This document shows positions 59,745 through 64,000 of a stretch of 64,000 nucleotides of DNA, in pieces. The stretch's first letter is position 1. The number at the start of each line of letters is the position of its first letter. Made by a program: the position numbers and the translations under genes. The DNA is from Isochrysis galbana (taxonomy: Eukaryota; Haptophyta; Isochrysidales; Isochrysidaceae): assembly GCA_018136815.1 (NCBI GenBank), contig CM030932.1:6424407-6488406 (forward strand), in the 5' to 3' direction. The notes under the pieces were generated by a model. It was not told where the DNA came from. It was given only the letters and a program-made list of their open reading frames with translations, and did not search any database.

Positions 59745-61208
59745 GAGTGGCCCACAAGGCCTGAGGGCAATGAGGAAGGGGCGAAGCCGGCGGCAGGCGC
59801 GGCGAGGGAGACCACTTCGGAGGTGCTGACGGGCTGAAGCCCGTCAGCAGAGGAAGGCGGGCAGGCGGGCTTGAGCGAGGGCGAGGACGGCGGCGAGAAC
59901 GACATGGAACGAGCGGCGAGAGGCGAGGGCGAGTGAGAGGAGGGCTGTGAAGGCAGGGGCTGGCGAGGCGAGGCGAGTTTGTTGGGTACGAGTGTTACGA
60001 GAGCGAGAGCGACGAGAGCGAGAGCGACGACGGATGACGACTGACGACAGGACGACGGACAACGACACCCAGGAAAACACCCCGACTCTCGCCCCACGAC
60101 TTTCTCACATAACTCGACTGAAATCAAACCCAACCACTCCGATCAGACAACAACGGACGACGATCAAAGGGCGATCTGTCGGCGATCTTGTATGGAACGG
60201 GAATCGCACCATAACGGAAACGAGGGGCAATCCTGCCGCGCAGGATTCCAAGAGACCTACCGAATAAGACGAAAGGAGTGCGATGTGCCTCAGGGAGAGA
60301 TACGAAGAGGTCGTAAATTAAACCTGATTGCCCCCAGAAGCAGATAAAGAACCGCTGTAGAGATAGCAAATTAAACCTATTTGCGAGGCGCCTGGGAGGA
60401 AGAAAGGTGGGGAAACTTCCCTTCTCTTTCGAGAGAAAGAGAGAGGGCGCTCCACAACCCACGATCCCATGCATCCAAGCGAAGCTTTTGACCGAGAACG
60501 AGAACGAGAGAATTATAACGATAAATACCGAACGACGAAGAGAAGAGCGAAGCCTAACGAGTGTCGATTCGCGAATGCGACACCCCCCTGCTAGGATCGA
60601 GCGTCCCGCGAGGGAAAGAAGAGGACCTAACGGATAGCGGAGAGCTCCGAACAAGCCACGAGAAAGGCAGAAGAGCAATCCTGAACGAGACCGAATGAGC
60701 GAAGAGCGAAGAGCGAATAAATCCGAAGAGCGAATGAAACAATAAATCCGAAGAGCGAATGAAACAATAAATCCGAAGAGCGAATGAAACAATAAATCCG
60801 AATGGATGGAGAGCCGCGCACCCAATGCCGAACCAAGACGGAAGACGTGATGAGCGACCTAACAATCGAGGACCGATGAGAACGCGGAACCACAAGAATC
60901 GAGAATCGAGAGCGAGAAACGAAGAACGCGGGACGACGAGAATCGAGAATCGCGAACGAGAAACGAAGAACGCGGAACGACGAGAATCGCGAATCGAGGG
61001 CGAGAAACGAAGAACGATAAGGACGCGGAACGACGAGAATCGAGAGTCGAGAATCGAAGAACGAACGACGAACGACGAACGACGAACGACGAACTATAAG
61101 AATAGTGCGCGACGATCGAAGAGACAGGGAGTACCACACCCGTCCGGACGATAAGGTGTAGAATCGGCGGCCGGCGCGGCAGACCGCAGGACTCAACGCT
61201 GCAACCCA
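59745..61208 (-). repeat. Candidate 3' LTR region of the chromovirus (includes family F and minisatellites)
   Basis: Read on the minus strand, a purine tract (aaaagagagaagagga, 61224-61209) is followed at once by TGGGTTGCAGCG, the arrangement of a polypurine tract and LTR start. The segment then holds minisatellites (GAACGACGAAC and ~50-bp 'gagaatcgagaacgagaaacgaagaacgcggaacgac' units at 60890-61090, 'aataaatccgaagagcgaatgaaac' at 60716-60800) and family F to about 59745. The left LTR edge is not certain and no 5' LTR lies inside the window. Confidence 0.45.
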
Positions 61209-61224
61209 TCCTCTTCTCTCTTTT
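61209..61224 (-). other. Candidate polypurine tract
   Basis: Sixteen purines on the minus strand, about 400 nt after the pol stop, followed by TG. Confidence 0.5.
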
Positions 61225-61619
61225 ACGAGAGTTTTACCTGGATGTTTGGGCGGTGTGGCGGCACCCAAGTTACAACGCGGCGTCCCCTGTGCTCCAAGAT
61301 ATCAAAAGTCGAGCGACCAACGGCGAAAGGCGGCGAGATAGTACGATAGCATCGAGTACGTCACGCGCGAGCTAAACGACGAGGTACGGGGGTCTCCTGA
61401 CAGAGCGCAGCGAAAGGGGAGGGAGATCCATCCTCCGTGGTCGAAAGGGGGGGCGAGCCATACCTCTCTTCCCGCGGGGGGAACTATTCGGCGGCCGCGG
61501 GGGGAAAATTCGGCGGCCGCGGGGGGGAACAGGAAAAGAATTCCCGTACGTTCCCGTACCGCGATCAAACGTAAACGACGGCGTTGATAGATATCGGAGG
61601 GGCGTGACAGTCGCGACTG

Positions 61620-63848
61620 TCAGAAGAACGCAGAGGGTGTATCGAGGAGAGAGACGAGGGTGCGATCCGATGGCGACAGGCGTGCGAGAGCCTCGGAGCG
61701 ACAGCGAACGAAGGTAGGCGAGGCAAGGGCAGCGTGCGCAAATGCGTGGGAGCCAAACCACGGGGAACCGCGCGACGATCCCGACGAGTACCACCACTGC
61801 CCGAGGACGAAGACCGCGTGCTGCGGCCGCATCATTGGACCTGCAGGGTTGGCAACAGACGGGCGGGCTGAGACGGGCAAATGGGAGACATGAGCAATGG
61901 GGCCACTGTGCAAGGACGGTGCGAGACGAGGCGAGCGGCGCGGGGCCTGATGATCCAAGCCGGTGGTCTCGGATCCCACGGGAGCTTCGATCGCGTGCGA
62001 CGTCGGCGGGGCTGAGACGGTCTGAGATTGTGATTCTGCAGCCCGCTTTCTCATCTGAGGCTTACGAAGAGGCGGGAAGGGGTGAGCATCATCATAGGCG
62101 GTGACGAGTGACTCGCAGCGGCGAAGCAGTTCGGCTAGCGGCTCCCATGTGGCCGCAGCTTTCGCGTAACCACGCCACTTGACGAGATACTGCCTGGAAT
62201 CACCTCGACCCTTGCGGTCAAGGAGTGAATCCACCAGATACTCATCTCTTTGGACGGGGTCTTCATCTGTGAGGGTATAGTAGGGACGGAGGTTAGTCAC
62301 ATGCACCTCCTCGGAGAGGAGGCGATTTTCTTGGTCGCGTAGTCGGTAGCGGCCAGCGCCAAGCGCCTCAGCAATGCGGTATGGTCCGCTGTAGTGGTAG
62401 AGGAGCTTGTTGCGGTGTCCTGGAATCTTGCGAACCACCCTATCACCTGGAGTAAATTGGATGGGGGGAGAGTGAGTGCGTAGCGTGTCAGCAAGTGCGT
62501 CGGCTTGAGACTCTAAAGTTGCATCATAAGCCGCGGCCCACGCCGCCTTTAAACGACAATGCATTTTCCAAGCGTACGAGCGAATTTCCTGAGGTAACTC
62601 GGGAGGTGGGCCAGTGTCAGGTGGATCAGAAAGCTGGGCAGGCAGGCGAAGCTCACGGCCATAGAGCAAGGCAGCAGGCGACATGCGGGTAATGCGATTG
62701 GCTGAAGCGCGCATGCTCATTAGAAAGAACGGGAGATGATCGACCCAATGACCGCCGCCTTCATCGGTAGCGCGAGCCATGTTGATCAATGTTTGCTGAG
62801 CTCGTTCGACCAGGCCCACGCTCTCGTGATGATGAGGTGTGCTCGGCCGCAAGTCGGTGCCGGTGCGCTCGAGGATGATCGAGGTGAGTTGACTAGCGAG
62901 ATTGCTGCCGGAGTCCGAGCGAAGTTGCCTTGGTACTCCGTGCCGAGAGACGACGTACGACATGAAGGCGTGAAGTGCGTCGGCACTCGAGGGGTCGCCG
63001 TTGTGAGGGGCCGCCTCGATCCAACGAGTGAGCGAGTCCACGAAAACGAGGAGCTTGTCGAAGCCTCGAGAGCCCTTGATGAAGTCGTGCGTGGGAGCCA
63101 TCGACACGACGTCGCAGAAGACGATGTCGAACGGATAGGCGCCGACCTGCGGTCCCTTTGGATCTGCGAGGTGACGGAAGGGAGGCTTAGCTAAGGTGCA
63201 CTCGTGGCATTGGCGAACGTGCTCACAGACGTCTGCGTTCATGCCAGGCCAAAAATATCGGTCGCGTAGAAGGCGCGCCATCCGGTTGTCGCCGAGGTGG
63301 CACAGGTGGTCGTGAAAGGCTTCGAGGTAGGCGCGGCGCATCGTCTTCGGCACGTAGAGGCAAAGCTTCTCGCCATCCCTCGTTGGCACTCGTCGGTAGA
63401 GTAGTCCAGATCGCAACAGGCATCGAGAAGATTCACGACTGAGCCAGCGCAAGCGACGGTGATCGAGATCGGGGTTGTGAGGAGACGAGGAGAGGAAGCG
63501 AATGAGGTCGTGGCAGTCAGGGTCCTCGGCCTGTGCCTCCTTGAGCGCCTCGGCGTTGGGTGTACCGACGTCGAGGTAGGAGAGGTTGATGGAATCCCTG
63601 GTCGTAGAGGACAACCTGGACGATCGTTCGTCGGCTTGCAGACTGGAGGCCGTGGTGGTACGAGAACGAGAGGCGGCGACGGCTGGTGGCTGACCATCCG
63701 ATGCCGTGGTGGAGCGAGAGTTAGGGACGACGGCGGCTAGTAGCTGCCCACCCCCCTGCTTAGGAGCGGACGTCTCCGACGTCTCGTCGTCTGCCGCCAC
63801 CAAGCGCGACACTCCATCAGCGTCTTTGTGATTAGCACCTGGTTTGTG
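61620..63848 (-). mobile_element. Ty3/gypsy chromovirus pol: RNase H end, integrase, chromodomain
   Basis: The open frame starts with HKPGANHKDADGVSR, the usual RNase H-to-integrase boundary. It then has the H-H-C-C zinc finger (H-L-C-H-L-G-D-N, C-H-E-C-T-L-A, about 63320-63205). The integrase core follows, with D in F-C-D-V-V (about 63115), D in R-S-D-S-G-S-N (about 62910) and E in G-L-V-E-R-A (about 62805). A GPY-type module comes next, and a chromodomain (DEYLVDSLLDR, YLVKWRGYAKAAATWEP, about 62260-62105). The tail is a long Ser/Pro-rich extension to the stop at 61620. Integrase residues are intact. An in-frame TAG at 63851-63849 and loss of the RT part upstream make this copy defective. 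Expected role: insertion of cDNA, with the chromodomain guiding it to marked chromatin. Confidence 0.88.
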
Positions 63849-63999
63849 CTAGACGGTGAAATTGAGCCGCGGCAGAAATCGTATCGGACATGCGTTGCGG
63901 GTTGGAATGAATCCACCTCAGGCCAGCGTTCGAGAGATAGGTGCACGGCGGGTGCGAGATAATCAAGTCCCAACCAAGGTCTTGGACGAGATCGGCATC
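63832..63999 (-). pseudogene. Phage-type DNA methyltransferase-like fragment (window edge)
   Basis: The minus frame entering from the right edge reads LGWDLIISHPPCTYLSNAG followed by L-R-W-I-H and, later, AAAQFHRLA, then TAA. 'W-D-L-I-I-x-H-P-P-C-T-Y-L' is the hallmark of a methyltransferase-like family common in phages and large viruses (P-P-C loop of a cytosine-methylase type). The frame differs from pol and overlaps its first codons, so the two sequences join near 63850. Only about 55 residues lie in the window; the rest is beyond it. Confidence 0.55.
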
Positions 64000-64000
64000 C

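Overview
This is a 64 kb piece of nuclear genome from a GC-rich eukaryotic microbe, most likely a photosynthetic protist of secondary-plastid type (a haptophyte would fit; I cannot prove the lineage). The reasons: genes carry short canonical GT-AG introns whose removal restores family-conserved reading frames (IMMP2L-type protease, CK2 beta, aldo/keto reductase, ribosomal oxygenase, RPA/RADX-like protein, M16 peptidase); most proteins are eukaryotic housekeeping types; a Cpn10 protein has a bipartite signal/transit-like leader; and the intergenic DNA is dense with mobile elements.

Gene layout. 2.0-2.8 kb: mitochondrial inner-membrane protease subunit 2 (+). 4.6-5.5 kb: DHHC palmitoyltransferase (+). 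7.9-10.5 kb: TFIP11/Ntr1 G-patch splicing factor (-). 13.6-15.6 kb: DUF2828 protein with a vWA/MIDAS motif (-). 20.0-20.4 kb: plastid-type Cpn10 (+). 22.5-23.7 kb: casein kinase 2 regulatory subunit, five exons (+). 27.2-28.6 kb: Tas-like aldo/keto reductase (+). 32.5-37.4 kb: 1634-residue, mostly disordered protein with an N-terminal coiled coil reminiscent of CEP295 (+). 39.3-41.5 kb: JmjC ribosomal oxygenase of the NO66/MINA53 type, three exons (-). 44.4-45.3 kb: three-exon coiled-coil protein of unknown role (+). 49.8-52.3 kb: RPA1/RADX-like OB-fold protein (-). 54.4-58.4 kb: multi-exon M16 (insulysin-type) metallopeptidase that stops before its last domain (+). The genes do not form one pathway and there is no operon; each stands alone between repeat clusters.

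The rest is a nested mobile-element landscape. Four insertions can be read at base level from target-site duplications. A 1.66 kb T-tailed element sits inside a repeat whose empty copy is at 60 kb. A 0.28 kb T-tailed element sits inside a satellite unit whose empty copy lies 0.5 kb away. A 0.25 kb T-tailed element splits the 3' end of a hAT transposase fragment. A 0.93 kb composite element carries a 16-bp duplication. There is also a piggyBac-like TTAA-flanked MITE, a LINE-type reverse transcriptase fragment, a tyrosine-recombinase (Crypton/DIRS-type) fragment, a possible pogo/Tigger helix-turn-helix remnant, and a Ty3/gypsy chromovirus pol with chromodomain at the right edge. That pol abuts a fragment of a phage-type DNA methyltransferase-like domain in another frame. 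A diverged ~200-bp satellite family occurs at two main loci. A dispersed sequence encoding a shared peptide tail (DASxxDLLQDYN) appears to derive from the 3' end of an ankyrin-repeat gene family.

All calls come from reading the sequence by eye; no database search was run. Exon boundaries rest on splice consensus plus family similarity.
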